In this document: positions 7,889 through 16,589 of the stretch, in pieces
Layout: the number at the start of each line of letters is the position of its first letter
Numbering within the stretch: position 1 is the first letter of the stretch
NCBI GenBank assembly: GCA_021737785.1
Contig: JAIPDI010000057.1
Location: 1 to 33,265 of the forward strand
Source of the DNA: Deltaproteobacteria bacterium
GTDB lineage: Bacteria; Desulfobacterota; DSM-4660; Desulfatiglandales; Desulfatiglandaceae
Direction: 5' to 3'
Length of the DNA stretch: 33,265 nt
Made by a program: the position numbers and the translations under genes
The notes under the pieces: model-generated
The model's database searches: none
The model's input: the letters and a program-made list of their open reading frames with translations, nothing else
Told to the model about the DNA's origin: nothing

Positions 7889-8796
7889 TGTCCTCTGAAG
7901 CGGGTTTTGATCTCAAGGCATATCTTACGGAAAAGAAGGGCCTGGTGGACGCCGCGCTGCAGGACTATTTTCCTGAATCAGAGGGGCTTACCTTCGACCT
8001 CATACAGGCCATGCGATACAGCCTCTTTGCAGGGGGCAAGCGGCTGAGGCCGATCCTCTGCATGGCCGGGGCCGAAGCGGTGGGGGGTTCCGGAAGGGAC
8101 ATCCTCCCTGTGGCCTGCGCCCTGGAATTGATCCATACCTATTCTCTGATCCATGACGACCTCCCTGTGATGGATGACGACGATCTCAGGCGGGGCAAAC
8201 CGACCAATCACAAGGTATTCGGGGAACCGATGGCACTTCTGGCAGGAGACGGACTGTTGACCGAGGCCTTCAGCTTCATGACGTCGCCGGAGATGTCGGA
8301 TCGGATCCCGCCCCGTACCCTGATTCAGGCGATCCGGATGATCGCCCGGGCCGCCGGGCACCAGGGGATGGTGGGTGGCCAGGCCGTTGACATTCAATGG
8401 GAAGGGAGGCCGGCCGACCTTGCGGTGGTAAACTTCATGCACTCCCACAAGACCGGCGCCTTGATCACCGCATCCGTGGCCTCCGGCGCTATACTGGCAG
8501 GCGCTGACGGCCCCCGGTTAGAGGCCGTCATCTCCTATGGGGAAAAAATCGGCCTCGCCTTTCAGATCTCGGACGATATCCTGGACATCGAAGGCGACAG
8601 CGAAACCATGGGCAAACAGGCCGGGGCCGATGCACAAAAGGGTAAGATGACCTATCCCGCAGTCCTCGGCCTGGATCAATCCAAGTTTATCCAGGGGGAA
8701 CTGGTACAGGGGGCCATAGACCAACTCCGGGAATTTGACGGCAGGGCAGACCCCCTTCGCCGGATTGCCCAATATATTATCGAGAGAAGAAAATGA
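7888..8796 (+). CDS. ispA: Short-chain polyprenyl (farnesyl/geranylgeranyl) diphosphate synthase
   Basis: A 302-residue trans-prenyltransferase that condenses isopentenyl diphosphate onto allylic diphosphates. It has GGKRLRP at 49-55, the first aspartate-rich motif [11 protein letters not shown] (89-99, with the four-residue spacing of bacterial short-chain enzymes), GGQAVD at 163-168, and the second motif QISDDILD at 226-233. Length and motif spacing fit IspA; C15 versus C20 product length is not settled by eye. It is translationally coupled, overlapping xseB by 1 nt and dxs by 4 nt (ATGA). Confidence 0.93.
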   Translation: MSSEAGFDLKAYLTEKKGLVDAALQDYFPESEGLTFDLIQAMRYSLFAGGKRLRPILCMAGAEAVGGSGRDILPVACALELIHTYSLIHDDLPVMDDDDLRRGKPTNHKVFGEPMALLAGDGLLTEAFSFMTSPEMSDRIPPRTLIQAIRMIARAAGHQGMVGGQAVDIQWEGRPADLAVVNFMHSHKTGALITASVASGAILAGADGPRLEAVISYGEKIGLAFQISDDILDIEGDSETMGKQAGADAQKGKMTYPAVLGLDQSKFIQGELVQGAIDQLREFDGRADPLRRIAQYIIERRK

Positions 8797-10682
8797 CCCT
8801 ATCTGAGTCGAAAGAGCGGCTGCTGGACACCGTCGACAGTCCTGCGGATCTGAAGCAGCTCTCCATTGAGGAACTCCAGCGGTTGGCAGGAGAAATCCGC
8901 CATCAGATCATCGAGACCACCTCCAAGACCGGGGGCCACCTGGCACCCAGTCTGGGGGCCGTCGAGCTGGCCCTTGCCCTCCACTACGTGTTCGACGCCC
9001 CGAAAGACAAGATCATCTGGGACGTGGGACATCAGGCCTATGCCCACAAGCTGATTACCGGCCGAAGAGACCGGTTTCACACCTTACGGACCTATGGAGG
9101 GATCAGCGGATTCCCCAAGAGATCTGAGAGCCCCTACGACACCTTTGATACCGGACACAGCAGCACCTCCATCTCGGCGGGTCTCGGGATCTCAACGGCC
9201 AAGGAACTCAAGGGGGAGAAGAGCAAGGTGATATCGGTGATCGGCGATGGTTCCATGACCGCTGGAATGGCCTTTGAAGGCCTTAACCAGGCCGGGGAAA
9301 CCGAAAAGGACCTGATCGTCGTCTTAAACGATAATGCCATGTCCATCGCCCCCAATGTCGGCGCCTTCTCCTCCTTCATCAGCCGCAAGATGACCGGCAG
9401 GCGGTTCGTCAATCTCAGGAAAGACCTGGAGAATTTCATCAAGTCCCTGCCGGGCGTGGGGGAGAATATCCTGAGTTTTGTCCGCAAGGGCGAGGACTCA
9501 TTCATTACCTTTTTTACACCGGGCATGATGTTCGAGGCCTTCAAGTTCAAATATATCGGCCCCATACAGGGCCACCGTCTCGACATGCTCATCGAGGCCT
9601 TCACCAATGCCGCCAACCTGGAGGGGCCTGTCCTGGTCCATGCCCTGACAGTGAAGGGGAAGGGCTATGCCTTTGCCGAAAAAGACCCGGCCTATTTCCA
9701 CGGCGTCGGCTCATTTGAGATCCCCACGGGCACGCCCCCCAAAAACAAGCCTGGAACGTCTCCCTCCTATACCTCCGTATTCGGAGCCACCATGGTGGAT
9801 CTGGCTCAAAAAGATGACAAGCTGTTTGCCGTTACCGCGGCCATGCCCGAGGGCACCGGTTTGTCTGCATTTTCCCAGGCCTTTCCCGAACGGTTTCTGG
9901 ATGTGGGCATTGCGGAACAGCACGCCGTGACCTTTGCCGCGGGACTTGCCACCGAGGGGTTCAAACCGGTGGTGGCCATCTATTCCACATTTCTCCAGAG
10001 GGCCTATGATCAGATTATCCACGATGTCTGCCTCACCAATCTGCCGGTGGTGTTCGCCCTTGACAGGGGGGGGCTCGTGGGAGAAGACGGACCCACCCAT
10101 CACGGCCATTTTGATATTACGTACCTGCGAAGCCTTCCCAATATGACCTTCATGGCGCCCAAGGACGAAAATGAATTGCGGCATATGCTCTACACGGCCC
10201 TGCAGCATCCCGGACCTGTGGCCATCCGATACCCCCGGGGGAAAGGGGTCGGCGCGGCCATAGATCCCGAGTACAAGCTGCTTCCGATCGGCCAAGCAGA
10301 GGTCCTCAAGGAGGGGAAGGACTTGCAGATCTTTGCCCTGGGGAGCATGGTCGCCCCCTCCCTGGAGGCGGCGGCGGTTTTGGAAAAAGAAGGGGTTTCT
10401 GCGGGCGTGGTCAACTGCCGGTTTGTCAAACCGCTGGACAGCAGTCTGGTGGACATCGCGGCCGCCTCGGGCCGGGTCCTGGCGGTGGAGGAAAACATCC
10501 GGCAGGGGGGACTCGGCGGGGCCTTGCTGGAGCTTTTCAATGATGCGGGATTGAGAGACGTGCGCGTCAGGAGGATCGGGCTTCCAGACAAATTCGTGGA
10601 GCACGGCCCCCAGGATATCCTGAGGGCGAAATACGGATTGGACAGCGCCGGCATCCTGAGGGAGGCAAAAAGCCTGCTGTGA
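8793..10682 (+). CDS. dxs: 1-deoxy-D-xylulose-5-phosphate synthase
   Basis: A 629-residue thiamine diphosphate enzyme that joins pyruvate and glyceraldehyde 3-phosphate in the first step of the MEP isoprenoid pathway. His49 lies in GGHLAPSLG. The thiamine diphosphate/metal motif is [15 protein letters not shown] (151-165) with ending N180. The transketolase-like central domain has [14 protein letters not shown], in which Glu375 is the expected cofactor-activating glutamate, and then [15 protein letters not shown]. The C-terminal domain is complete. It overlaps ispA upstream and tlyA downstream by 4 nt each, giving a direct supply line from MEP precursor to prenyl diphosphates. Confidence 0.96.
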   Translation: MTLSESKERLLDTVDSPADLKQLSIEELQRLAGEIRHQIIETTSKTGGHLAPSLGAVELALALHYVFDAPKDKIIWDVGHQAYAHKLITGRRDRFHTLRTYGGISGFPKRSESPYDTFDTGHSSTSISAGLGISTAKELKGEKSKVISVIGDGSMTAGMAFEGLNQAGETEKDLIVVLNDNAMSIAPNVGAFSSFISRKMTGRRFVNLRKDLENFIKSLPGVGENILSFVRKGEDSFITFFTPGMMFEAFKFKYIGPIQGHRLDMLIEAFTNAANLEGPVLVHALTVKGKGYAFAEKDPAYFHGVGSFEIPTGTPPKNKPGTSPSYTSVFGATMVDLAQKDDKLFAVTAAMPEGTGLSAFSQAFPERFLDVGIAEQHAVTFAAGLATEGFKPVVAIYSTFLQRAYDQIIHDVCLTNLPVVFALDRGGLVGEDGPTHHGHFDITYLRSLPNMTFMAPKDENELRHMLYTALQHPGPVAIRYPRGKGVGAAIDPEYKLLPIGQAEVLKEGKDLQIFALGSMVAPSLEAAAVLEKEGVSAGVVNCRFVKPLDSSLVDIAAASGRVLAVEENIRQGGLGGALLELFNDAGLRDVRVRRIGLPDKFVEHGPQDILRAKYGLDSAGILREAKSLL

Positions 10683-11434
10683 GTGTCGAGCGCCCTGCAA
10701 AGGACCGGTGGAGACTGGACCGCCTTCTGGTGGACAGGGGCCTGGCCGGGAGCAGGGAAAAGGCAAAGGCCATGATCATGGCCGGTCTCGTTTTGGTGGA
10801 TGGTACGCGGGTTGACAAGCCCGGGCATCCTGTGCCGGATCAGGCAGCCGTCTCTCTCAAGGAGTCCCGCCCGCCGTTTGTCAGCCGGGGCGGCCAGAAA
10901 CTGGAGGCCGCGCTCGAACACTTTCGAGTAAGCGTCCAGGCGCTCACCCTGCTGGATGTGGGGGCATCCACCGGAGGGTTTACAGACTGTCTCCTCAAGC
11001 GCGGTGCCGGCAGGGTCACGGCAATCGATGTGGGCTACGGCCAGCTGGACTGGACGCTCCGGCAGGACCCGAGGGTGGAAGTCCTTGAAAAAACAAACAT
11101 CCGGTACCTGGAACCGGAACGTCTGAACATCCTTGCCCATGGGGCGGTCATTGACGTCTCGTTTATCTCGCTCAAACAGGTTGTCCCTCCTGTTTCCCGG
11201 CTCCTTCGGGAAAACGCCTTTATCATTGCGCTGATCAAGCCCCAATTCGAGGTGGGAAAGGGGAAGGTCGGCAAAGGGGGGGTCGTGCGGGACCCTCTCC
11301 TTCACCAGGGGGTCATTGAGGACCTGACCCGGTTTTTTGAACACTCGGGGTGGCGGGTTCACGGGCATATCCCCTCTCCCCTCCTGGGACCCAAGGGGAA
11401 CCGGGAGTTTCTTGTTTATATGACGAGGGATTAG
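10679..11434 (+). CDS. tlyA: TlyA family rRNA (cytidine-2'-O)-methyltransferase
   Basis: A 251-residue protein with an N-terminal S4 RNA-binding domain (about 12-60, [20 protein letters not shown]) and an FtsJ-like methyltransferase domain. The SAM-binding loop is [16 protein letters not shown] (91-106), and VIDVSFISL and ALIKPQFE follow. The family methylates 2'-OH of cytidines in 16S and/or 23S rRNA; many members are labelled hemolysin from an old assay. The GTG start overlaps the dxs stop (GTGA). Co-transcription with dxs is frequent in bacteria. A heptad repeat array begins 7 nt after the stop codon. Confidence 0.93.
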   Translation: MSVERPAKDRWRLDRLLVDRGLAGSREKAKAMIMAGLVLVDGTRVDKPGHPVPDQAAVSLKESRPPFVSRGGQKLEAALEHFRVSVQALTLLDVGASTGGFTDCLLKRGAGRVTAIDVGYGQLDWTLRQDPRVEVLEKTNIRYLEPERLNILAHGAVIDVSFISLKQVVPPVSRLLRENAFIIALIKPQFEVGKGKVGKGGVVRDPLLHQGVIEDLTRFFEHSGWRVHGHIPSPLLGPKGNREFLVYMTRD

Positions 11435-11441
11435 CGGGAAA

Positions 11442-11497
11442 CTGGATGCTGGATGCTGGATACTTGATACTTGATACTTGATGCTGGATACTGGATA
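11442..11497 (+). repeat. Heptad array, eight copies of CTGGATR
   Basis: Eight uninterrupted 7-bp units: CTGGATG twice, CTGGATA, CTTGATA twice, CTTGATG, CTGGATA twice. The array starts 7 nt after the tlyA stop codon on the same strand. Related arrays are at 16219-16316 (reverse orientation) and 33003-33072. Confidence 0.9.
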
Positions 11498-11580
11498 CGC
11501 TCATGGCTCATGACCGATAGCTGAATCCCGCTTTCCAGCGGGACTCAACAGCTATGCAGCTCAGCTCACTTCAGCCACTT
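11498..11580 (+). repeat. Tail of the composite repeat with TCCCGCT/AGCGGGA hairpin
   Basis: TGGCTCA, TGACCGA and TAGCTGA words follow the heptads. A perfect 7-bp stem with TTCC loop follows at 11526-11543, then AGCT-rich sequence and a run of eight T. The same order occurs at 16135-16218 in reverse and at 33073-33129. It may act as a terminator for the tlyA operon, but the T run is about 35 bp from the stem. Confidence 0.7.
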
Positions 11581-11600
11581 TTTTTTCCGGACGGTGAACA

Positions 11601-12374
11601 ATGTCTGTTGAACGGTTACTGGAGATCATCGAGGAGATCGCCGCGGGGAGATACTCCAACGACATCATGGAACTGACCCGGGAGGATCAGCCCGAGCCGG
11701 TGCGGGCCATTGCCGAGGCCATGGGCCTCATGATGGTGAAGGTGGAGGCCAGGGAGTACCGGTTGGAACTGATGGTGAAAGAGCTCGAGGAGTTGAACGA
11801 AAAAATCCGGCAGAGCACCATCAATTCGGTTTCCGCCATGGCCAATGCCCTGGCGGCCCGGGATGTCTACACCGAAGGCCATGCGGAAAGGGTCGCCGGC
11901 CTGGCCGTTCGGATCGCCCGTGAGTTGGGCATGGGAGAAGAGGACGTGGAATATGTCCGATTGGGGGGGATCCTGCACGATATCGGTAAAATCGGATTTT
12001 CAGACCGGCTCTTTAATCCCCATCCCGCCAGGAATCCCCCTGACGTGGTCAAGGAGATCATGAGTCATCCGGCCACCGGGGTCAAGATCCTCCAGGCCCT
12101 CGATTTCCTGGGACCGGCCCTCAGTTATGTCCACTCTCACCACGAACGGCCCGACGGCAAAGGCTATCCCTGCGGTCTCGCGGACAAAGAGATCCCGTTA
12201 GGCGCCAAGATACTGGCCGTGGCCGATGCCTTTGACGCCATGACCACCGATAGACCCTATCAAAAGGGCAAACCCCCGGATATGGCCCTCAACATTTTGA
12301 AAACTCATGCGGGGACAAAATGGGACAGGGACTGCGTGGCCGCCTTTGAGGCGGTCATGAATCCTTCCAGATAA
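11601..12374 (+). CDS. HD-GYP domain protein, predicted cyclic di-GMP phosphodiesterase
   Basis: A 257-residue soluble protein. The N-terminal helical part (about 1-70) resembles a HAMP-like linker or coiled coil without membrane segments. The HD-GYP domain covers about 75-255: EGHAERVAGLA, ILHDIGKIG with HD at 126-127, HSHHERPDGKGYP at 178-190 and VADAFDAMTTDRPY at 207-220. All family signature residues are present, so hydrolysis of cyclic di-GMP is likely, although some relatives act on cGAMP or only bind ligand. No receiver or sensory domain is fused. The ATG lies about 20 nt after the composite repeat with no clear Shine-Dalgarno sequence, so its promoter may be inside the repeat. Confidence 0.9.
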   Translation: MSVERLLEIIEEIAAGRYSNDIMELTREDQPEPVRAIAEAMGLMMVKVEAREYRLELMVKELEELNEKIRQSTINSVSAMANALAARDVYTEGHAERVAGLAVRIARELGMGEEDVEYVRLGGILHDIGKIGFSDRLFNPHPARNPPDVVKEIMSHPATGVKILQALDFLGPALSYVHSHHERPDGKGYPCGLADKEIPLGAKILAVADAFDAMTTDRPYQKGKPPDMALNILKTHAGTKWDRDCVAAFEAVMNPSR

Positions 12375-12395
12375 AACCCGGGAGTTCCTTTGTAT

Positions 12396-12414
12396 CTGTC
12401 CGTGGCCCGGACAG
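12396..12414. terminator. Possible bidirectional terminator between convergent genes
   Basis: CTGTCC (12396-12401) and GGACAG (12409-12414) form a 6-bp stem with a 7-nt loop in the 41-bp gap between the convergent HD-GYP and PxxKW genes. Only a TTT follows on the plus strand, so termination strength is uncertain. Confidence 0.4.
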
Positions 12415-12415
12415 T

Positions 12416-12694
12416 TTAGTGGGACGCGCGCTTGGATGCCTTGAGCGGGTTCACCTTTGCGGCGTCTTTTTTGGCAGATGCTTGAATATGGGTCGCCATG
12501 TTGCAGGCCCCCATACGCCACTTGGCGGCAGGATCAGGGGATACCGTACAATATTTGCCGGTGGGATATTCTGCGGCTTTCTGGCAGCCTTCGCACGCCT
12601 CAATAATGATATGGCAGCTGCCGCCATTGAATCCGCAGCCTTTCTTGGACATGAAGAAACACTCCTGACCTTCTTTTACAGTTGAACAAACCAT
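12416..12694 (-). CDS. PxxKW family cysteine-rich protein
   Basis: A 92-residue protein with eight cysteines (3, 12, 20, 27, 34, 37, 49, 64) and the motif PAAKW at 55-59, matching my memory of a small cysteine-rich family known mostly from sulfate-reducing and related deltaproteobacteria. KKGCGFNGGSCH and CEGCQKAAEYPTGKYC suggest a metal or Fe-S site. The lysine-rich tail ends in NPLKASKRA. The frame is open back to 13000, but the ATG at 12694 has AAAGGA about 10 nt upstream and gives the family N terminus. A promoter lies about 55-80 bp upstream. Function is unknown; no export signal is seen. Confidence 0.82.
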   Translation of the reverse strand: MVCSTVKEGQECFFMSKKGCGFNGGSCHIIIEACEGCQKAAEYPTGKYCTVSPDPAAKWRMGACNMATHIQASAKKDAAKVNPLKASKRASH

Positions 12695-12745
12695 TTTGAC
12701 CACATCCTTTCTGTATGCATTAATTAAAATTTTCTTAAGCGGAGT

Positions 12746-12774
12746 TTTATGCCTGATTGAAACCTGGGTGTCAA
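12746..12774 (-). promoter_or_regulatory. Promoter of the PxxKW gene
   Basis: On the minus strand, TTGACA (complement of 12769-12774) is followed after 17 bp by CATAAA (complement of 12746-12751). The predicted start is about 45 nt upstream of the ATG at 12694. Confidence 0.55.
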
Positions 12775-12885
12775 GCAAAATAGACATCGGATCTCCCTTT
12801 TCAAGGAAAAATCCGAAAGACCGGTAAAAAGTATTGAGCGCGTGGCAGGGTTTCCGCCTTAGACTCGTTGTCTGTAACTTCTCTG

Positions 12886-12917
12886 CAACGTGCGAAGAAG
12901 GGTTGCCCGTGGGCGTC
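12886..12917 (+). repeat. Dispersed repeat copy shared with 29806-29836
   Basis: CAACGTGCGAAGAAG followed by GGTTGCCCGTGGGCGTC matches the reverse complement of 29806-29836 with only about three differences by eye. Confidence 0.65.
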
Positions 12918-13001
12918 CGGAGTTGGCACTGGTTCCCGCGCTCTGTGTGGGGACCAGGGAGATGAAATACGCCCGCGATGAACCCAAAAAACCCGTACAC
13001 G

Positions 13002-14804
13002 TCAAGGCTTAGGGTCTTCAGCGTATAGGCCGAGCCCCAGTTCCTTCAGCTGTTGCGGGTCCACACCGGAGGGGGCATCCGTCATCAGACACGCTGCGCT
13101 GGTGGTTTTGGGAAAGGCGATGATCTCCCGGATCGATTGCACCCCGGTCATGAGGGCCACCAGCCGGTCGAATCCCAGGGCCATCCCGCCGTGGGGAGGG
13201 GCGCCATACCGAAGGGCCTCCAGCAGGAACCCGAATTTCATCCGGGCCTCTTCAGGAGGGATCCCCAGGGTATGGAAGATCCTTTCCTGAACCGCCATGG
13301 TGTGAATCCGGATGCTCCCCCCGCCGATCTCCGAGCCGTTTAAGACCAGATCGTAGGCCCTGGCCCTGACCCGTTCGGGCGTTTCCGCGAGGAGGTCCAG
13401 ATCCTCTTCCAGGGGGGAGGTAAAGGGGTGATGGACCGCGGCCAGCCTCCCTTCGGACTCATCATACTCAAACAGGGGGAACTGGGTGATCCATACAAAG
13501 GAATAGACCTCTTGCGGGATCAGATCCTGTTGCCGGGCCACCTGCAGCCGCAGGGCCCCCAATGCCTGATTCACGATTCCCGGCCGATCCGCCACCATGA
13601 GGATCAGGTCTTCCGGCCGGACGTCGAGCCTCTGGTTGAGGGCGTGTTGCGCCCCCTCCTGGAAGAACTTGGCCAGAGAGGACTGCCAGCCTTGCGGGCC
13701 GACCTTGATCCAGGAAAGACCCTTTGCCCCGGCGGTCTTCACCACCTTAGTGAGGTCGTCCAGCCCTTTCCGGGAATAGGAAGGCCCCCCCTTTTCCACC
13801 CGGATCGCCTTCACCGCGCCCCCCGAGGCGACCACCTCCCTGAAGACCCTGAAATCGGATTGCGCTGCCAAATCGCTGATATCCCGCAGCTCCATGCCGA
13901 AGCGCAGGTCCGGCCGGTCCGTACCGAACCGGTCCATGGCCTCCTGGTAGGTCAGACGCTGAATGGGCAGGGGGATCTCCCGGTCCAGGATCCTATGGAA
14001 CAGCTCGGCCATCATCCCTTCAAAAATGTCCATGACCCGGTCTTCGTCAACAAAGGCCATCTCCAGGTCCACCTGGGTAAATTCAGGCTGGCGGTCGGCC
14101 CTGAGGTCTTCGTCCCGAAAGCAGCGGACGATCTGGTAGTAGCGGTCGAACCCGGCCACCATGAGAAGCTGTTTGAAGAGCTGGGGCGATTGGGGGAGGG
14201 CATAAAACATCCCCTTGCTGACCCGGCTCGGGACCAGATAATCCCTGGCCCCCTCGGGTGTGCTCCTGGTGAGAATCGGCGTTTCCACCTCGATAAACCC
14301 TTTTTGGTCCAGGAATTGCCGGATGCAGGAGGCGATCTGGTGGCGTTTGCGGAAATTACGGAAGAGCTGCGGCCTTCTCAGTTCCAGATAGCGATACTTC
14401 AATCTCAGGGTCTCGGAGGCATCCACGGCCCCGTCCACCTGGAAGGGGGGCGTTTCGGTGAGGTTGAGGATCTTCATCCCGGTCACCATCACCTCGATGT
14501 CGCCGGTCGGCATCTGGCTGTTTTCCTGGCCCCGAAGCCGGGGCGTCACCTCTCCCTGGATGGCCACGACCCATTCATTTCTCAACACATGGGCCTTTTC
14601 ATGGGTTTGATGATTCACCTGGGGATCAAAGACCGCCTGGGTGATCCCCTCCCTGTCCCGAAGGTCAATAAAAATCAGATTTCCCAGGTCCCGCCTGCTG
14701 TTGACCCATCCCATGAGGGTCACTTCCCGGCCCGCGTCCGCTTTCCTCAAGGCCCCGCAATCGTGTGTGCGCAACCAGTTCCCTAACGAATCAATTTCCG
14801 GCAT
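13002..14804 (-). CDS. aspS: Aspartyl-tRNA synthetase
   Basis: A 600-residue bacterial-type class II synthetase that charges tRNA-Asp. An OB-fold anticodon-binding domain (MGWVNSRRDLGNLIFIDLRD, 31-50) is followed by the catalytic domain with motif 2 FRDEDLRADRQPEFTQVDLEM (about 229-249), a GAD insertion domain, and motif 3 GMALGFDRLVALMTG. The residue after RRD is leucine (Leu40), as in discriminating E. coli AspRS rather than the histidine of non-discriminating enzymes. A separate AsnRS is therefore likely (inference). The frame opens at 14819, but the ATG at 14804 gives the normal N terminus. The gene overlaps the 3' end of hisS, so the two are coupled. Confidence 0.95.
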   Translation of the reverse strand: MPEIDSLGNWLRTHDCGALRKADAGREVTLMGWVNSRRDLGNLIFIDLRDREGITQAVFDPQVNHQTHEKAHVLRNEWVVAIQGEVTPRLRGQENSQMPTGDIEVMVTGMKILNLTETPPFQVDGAVDASETLRLKYRYLELRRPQLFRNFRKRHQIASCIRQFLDQKGFIEVETPILTRSTPEGARDYLVPSRVSKGMFYALPQSPQLFKQLLMVAGFDRYYQIVRCFRDEDLRADRQPEFTQVDLEMAFVDEDRVMDIFEGMMAELFHRILDREIPLPIQRLTYQEAMDRFGTDRPDLRFGMELRDISDLAAQSDFRVFREVVASGGAVKAIRVEKGGPSYSRKGLDDLTKVVKTAGAKGLSWIKVGPQGWQSSLAKFFQEGAQHALNQRLDVRPEDLILMVADRPGIVNQALGALRLQVARQQDLIPQEVYSFVWITQFPLFEYDESEGRLAAVHHPFTSPLEEDLDLLAETPERVRARAYDLVLNGSEIGGGSIRIHTMAVQERIFHTLGIPPEEARMKFGFLLEALRYGAPPHGGMALGFDRLVALMTGVQSIREIIAFPKTTSAACLMTDAPSGVDPQQLKELGLGLYAEDPKP

Positions 14805-16074
14805 CCCGTTCTCTCTCATCCTTTAGAATTTCTTTTAAGACGTTTACGGCATCTTTTAATTCCACATCCCTTTGTTCTTTGGTGAGCATGTTTCTCAGTG
14901 CGCCCCTGCCGATCTCAAGTTCTTTTTCGCCCACCATCAGGACCTGTCCGGCCCCGAGCCGGTCCGCCTTTTTCATCTGGGATTTAAGCCCTGTCGACCC
15001 ATAATCGATTTCCACCCAGAGGCCGTTTCTCCGGAGGTCCACGGCCCATTTGAAGGCGAGCCTGGCAGCGGCCCCCCCCAACGCGGCGATAAAGAGATCG
15101 GGACGCCTCTCTTGAAGCGGATGGTCGTCTCCGATCAGGGCGACCACCCGTTCCATGCCCAGTGCAAATCCGATGGCAGGATGATCCGGCCCGCCCAGGA
15201 GTTTCACCAGACCGTCGTACCGGCCCCCGCCGGCAACGGCGTTCTGTGCGCCGAGGCGTTCTGTCTGGATTTCAAAGGTGGTCCGGTTGTAGTAATCAAG
15301 CCCCCTGACAAGCCGGTCATTCAAAACAAACGGGATCTCCAGGTCGCGGAGGGCATCCTGGAGAGATCCGAAATGTTCCCGGCACGCCTCGCAGAGAAAT
15401 CCGGCGATGGAGGGGGCGTCAGAGACCATCTCTTTACACGCGTCCACCTTGCAGTCAAAGACCCGGAGGGGGTTGACGTCGGCCCGTCGCTGACAGTCCT
15501 CACAGAGCCGGGGCCTCTTGTCCATCAGAAAATCCTTGAGCTCTTCCCGGAACCTGGGCCGGCACTCGGCACACCCGAGGGAGTTGAGGTTGAGGGTCAC
15601 ATCATCGAGCCCAATGGACCGAAACAGGAAAACGGCCATGGCGATCATGTCCGCATCACTCCTGGGGCCCGGGTCCCCGAACAATTCGGCGTTTATCTGA
15701 TGAAACTGCCTGAAGCGTCCCTTCTGGGGCCGCTCATGCCGGAACATCGGCCCGATGCTGTATAATTTTTGCACCGGGTAGGTCTGATAGGACCTGTTCT
15801 GGATATAGGCCCTCACCACTGAGGCGGTGGCCTCCGGCCGCAGGGTGAGGCTTCGCCCCTTGATGTCAAGGAAAGTGTACATCTCCTTGGATACGATATC
15901 GGTTTCCTGGCCGATGCCGCGGCTGAAGAGTTCTGTCTTCTCCAGTATGGGGGTCCTGATCTCCTGAAAGCCAAAGGTCTCAAAAACGCGTCTCGCCTCG
16001 CCCTCAATCCACTCCCAGACCCGTGTCTCGTCAGGAAGGATGTCTCTGAATCCCTTGATGGCGACAATTTCCAA
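14791..16074 (-). CDS. hisS: Histidyl-tRNA synthetase
   Basis: A 427-residue class II synthetase that charges tRNA-His. It begins with MEIVAIKGFRDILPDE, which includes the family KGxxDxLP motif. Motif 2 surrounds GPMFRHERPQKGRFRQFHQ. The histidine-specific motif is LVRGLDYYNRTTFE, followed by GGGRYDGL, motif 3 (AIGFALGMERV) and a C-terminal anticodon-binding domain. The only plausible start is a TTG at 16074 with GAGAGG about 11 nt upstream. It overlaps aspS by 14 nt; a hisS-aspS pair is common in bacteria. A composite heptad repeat lies about 60 bp upstream. Confidence 0.95.
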   Translation of the reverse strand: MEIVAIKGFRDILPDETRVWEWIEGEARRVFETFGFQEIRTPILEKTELFSRGIGQETDIVSKEMYTFLDIKGRSLTLRPEATASVVRAYIQNRSYQTYPVQKLYSIGPMFRHERPQKGRFRQFHQINAELFGDPGPRSDADMIAMAVFLFRSIGLDDVTLNLNSLGCAECRPRFREELKDFLMDKRPRLCEDCQRRADVNPLRVFDCKVDACKEMVSDAPSIAGFLCEACREHFGSLQDALRDLEIPFVLNDRLVRGLDYYNRTTFEIQTERLGAQNAVAGGGRYDGLVKLLGGPDHPAIGFALGMERVVALIGDDHPLQERRPDLFIAALGGAAARLAFKWAVDLRRNGLWVEIDYGSTGLKSQMKKADRLGAGQVLMVGEKELEIGRGALRNMLTKEQRDVELKDAVNVLKEILKDERERDAGN

Positions 16075-16134
16075 TGAATTTATAACCTCTCTTTCGTTGT
16101 GAATAGTTTTTAGGCGTAAGGCGCCAGGCCCAAG

Positions 16135-16218
16135 AACACGGGGTGAGCGGGTAAGCTGTTGAGCTGGTAAGTCCCGCTGGAAAGCGGGATTGCGCTACTC
16201 AGCCATCCGCCATCCGCC
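16135..16218 (-). repeat. Tail of the second composite repeat with hairpin
   Basis: Read on the minus strand, the order is GGCGGATGGCGGATGG, GGCTGAGTAGCGC, the hairpin TCCCGCTTTCCAGCGGGA (complement of 16172-16189), then CTTACCAGCTCAACAGC. The order and hairpin match 11498-11580. Confidence 0.7.
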
Positions 16219-16316
16219 CATCCAGTTTCAAGTATCCAGTATCCAGTATCCAGTATCCAGCATCCAGCATCCAGTATCAAGTATCCAGCATCCAGCAACC
16301 AGCAACCAGCATCCAG
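16219..16316 (-). repeat. Heptad array, fourteen copies of CTGGATR-type units
   Basis: On the plus strand it reads TATCCAG/CATCCAG/CAACCAG units in fourteen uninterrupted 7-bp steps, with TTTCAAG and TATCAAG variants. On the minus strand it begins about 10 nt after the stop codon of the small gene at 16327-16563. Confidence 0.9.
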
Positions 16317-16326
16317 CAACCCGCCC

Positions 16327-16563
16327 CTATTCCACCTTGATTCGGGTGGCCTTTTTTTGTCCCCGGGGAACGCCCTCCTTCTCCAGGTCTTCTATCTTTT
16401 CATCGATCAGGGATTTCACGGCCTTGAGGAACTCGATCCGTGACCGGGACAGATGTTCTGTAAATTTGGATTTCCTCCGGGATGCCTTTTCAAGTTTTGA
16501 AAAAAACCTGCCGATCGGGCATATCATCTGTTCGTTCAGAGTCTCATCTTTTGTTTTGACCAT
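16327..16563 (-). CDS. Small helical protein of unknown function, partner gene of the ArsA-Hsp20 ATPase
   Basis: A 78-residue protein with no family that I recognise. The predicted middle is a long charged helix (about 16-62), and the C terminus is basic (GQKKATRIKVE). A CP pair occurs in MICPIGRFF near the N terminus. No signal peptide or membrane segment is seen. The ATG at 16563 has a strong GGAGG 5 nt upstream; an earlier in-frame ATG at 16590 overlaps the arsA stop codon but lacks such a site. Tight coupling to the ATPase gene suggests a partner or cargo adaptor, which is inference. A heptad array starts right after its stop. Confidence 0.65.
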   Translation of the reverse strand: MVKTKDETLNEQMICPIGRFFSKLEKASRRKSKFTEHLSRSRIEFLKAVKSLIDEKIEDLEKEGVPRGQKKATRIKVE

Positions 16564-16589
16564 GGCTACCTCCAATTCAACCGCTTTCA

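Larger units (their letters stand above)
12695..13001. other. 307-bp intergenic region between aspS and the PxxKW gene
   Basis: It holds the minus-strand promoter at 12746-12774 and one copy (12886-12917) of a dispersed repeat shared with 29806-29836. I see no further gene. The open frame through it is only an upstream extension of the PxxKW gene. Confidence 0.55.

Noticed and set aside
16110-16319. Frame encoding a peptide with 7-residue LDAGCWI/LDTGYWI repeats
   Set aside because: It is the translation of the heptad DNA array; the 7-bp unit forces a 7-residue repeat in any open frame.
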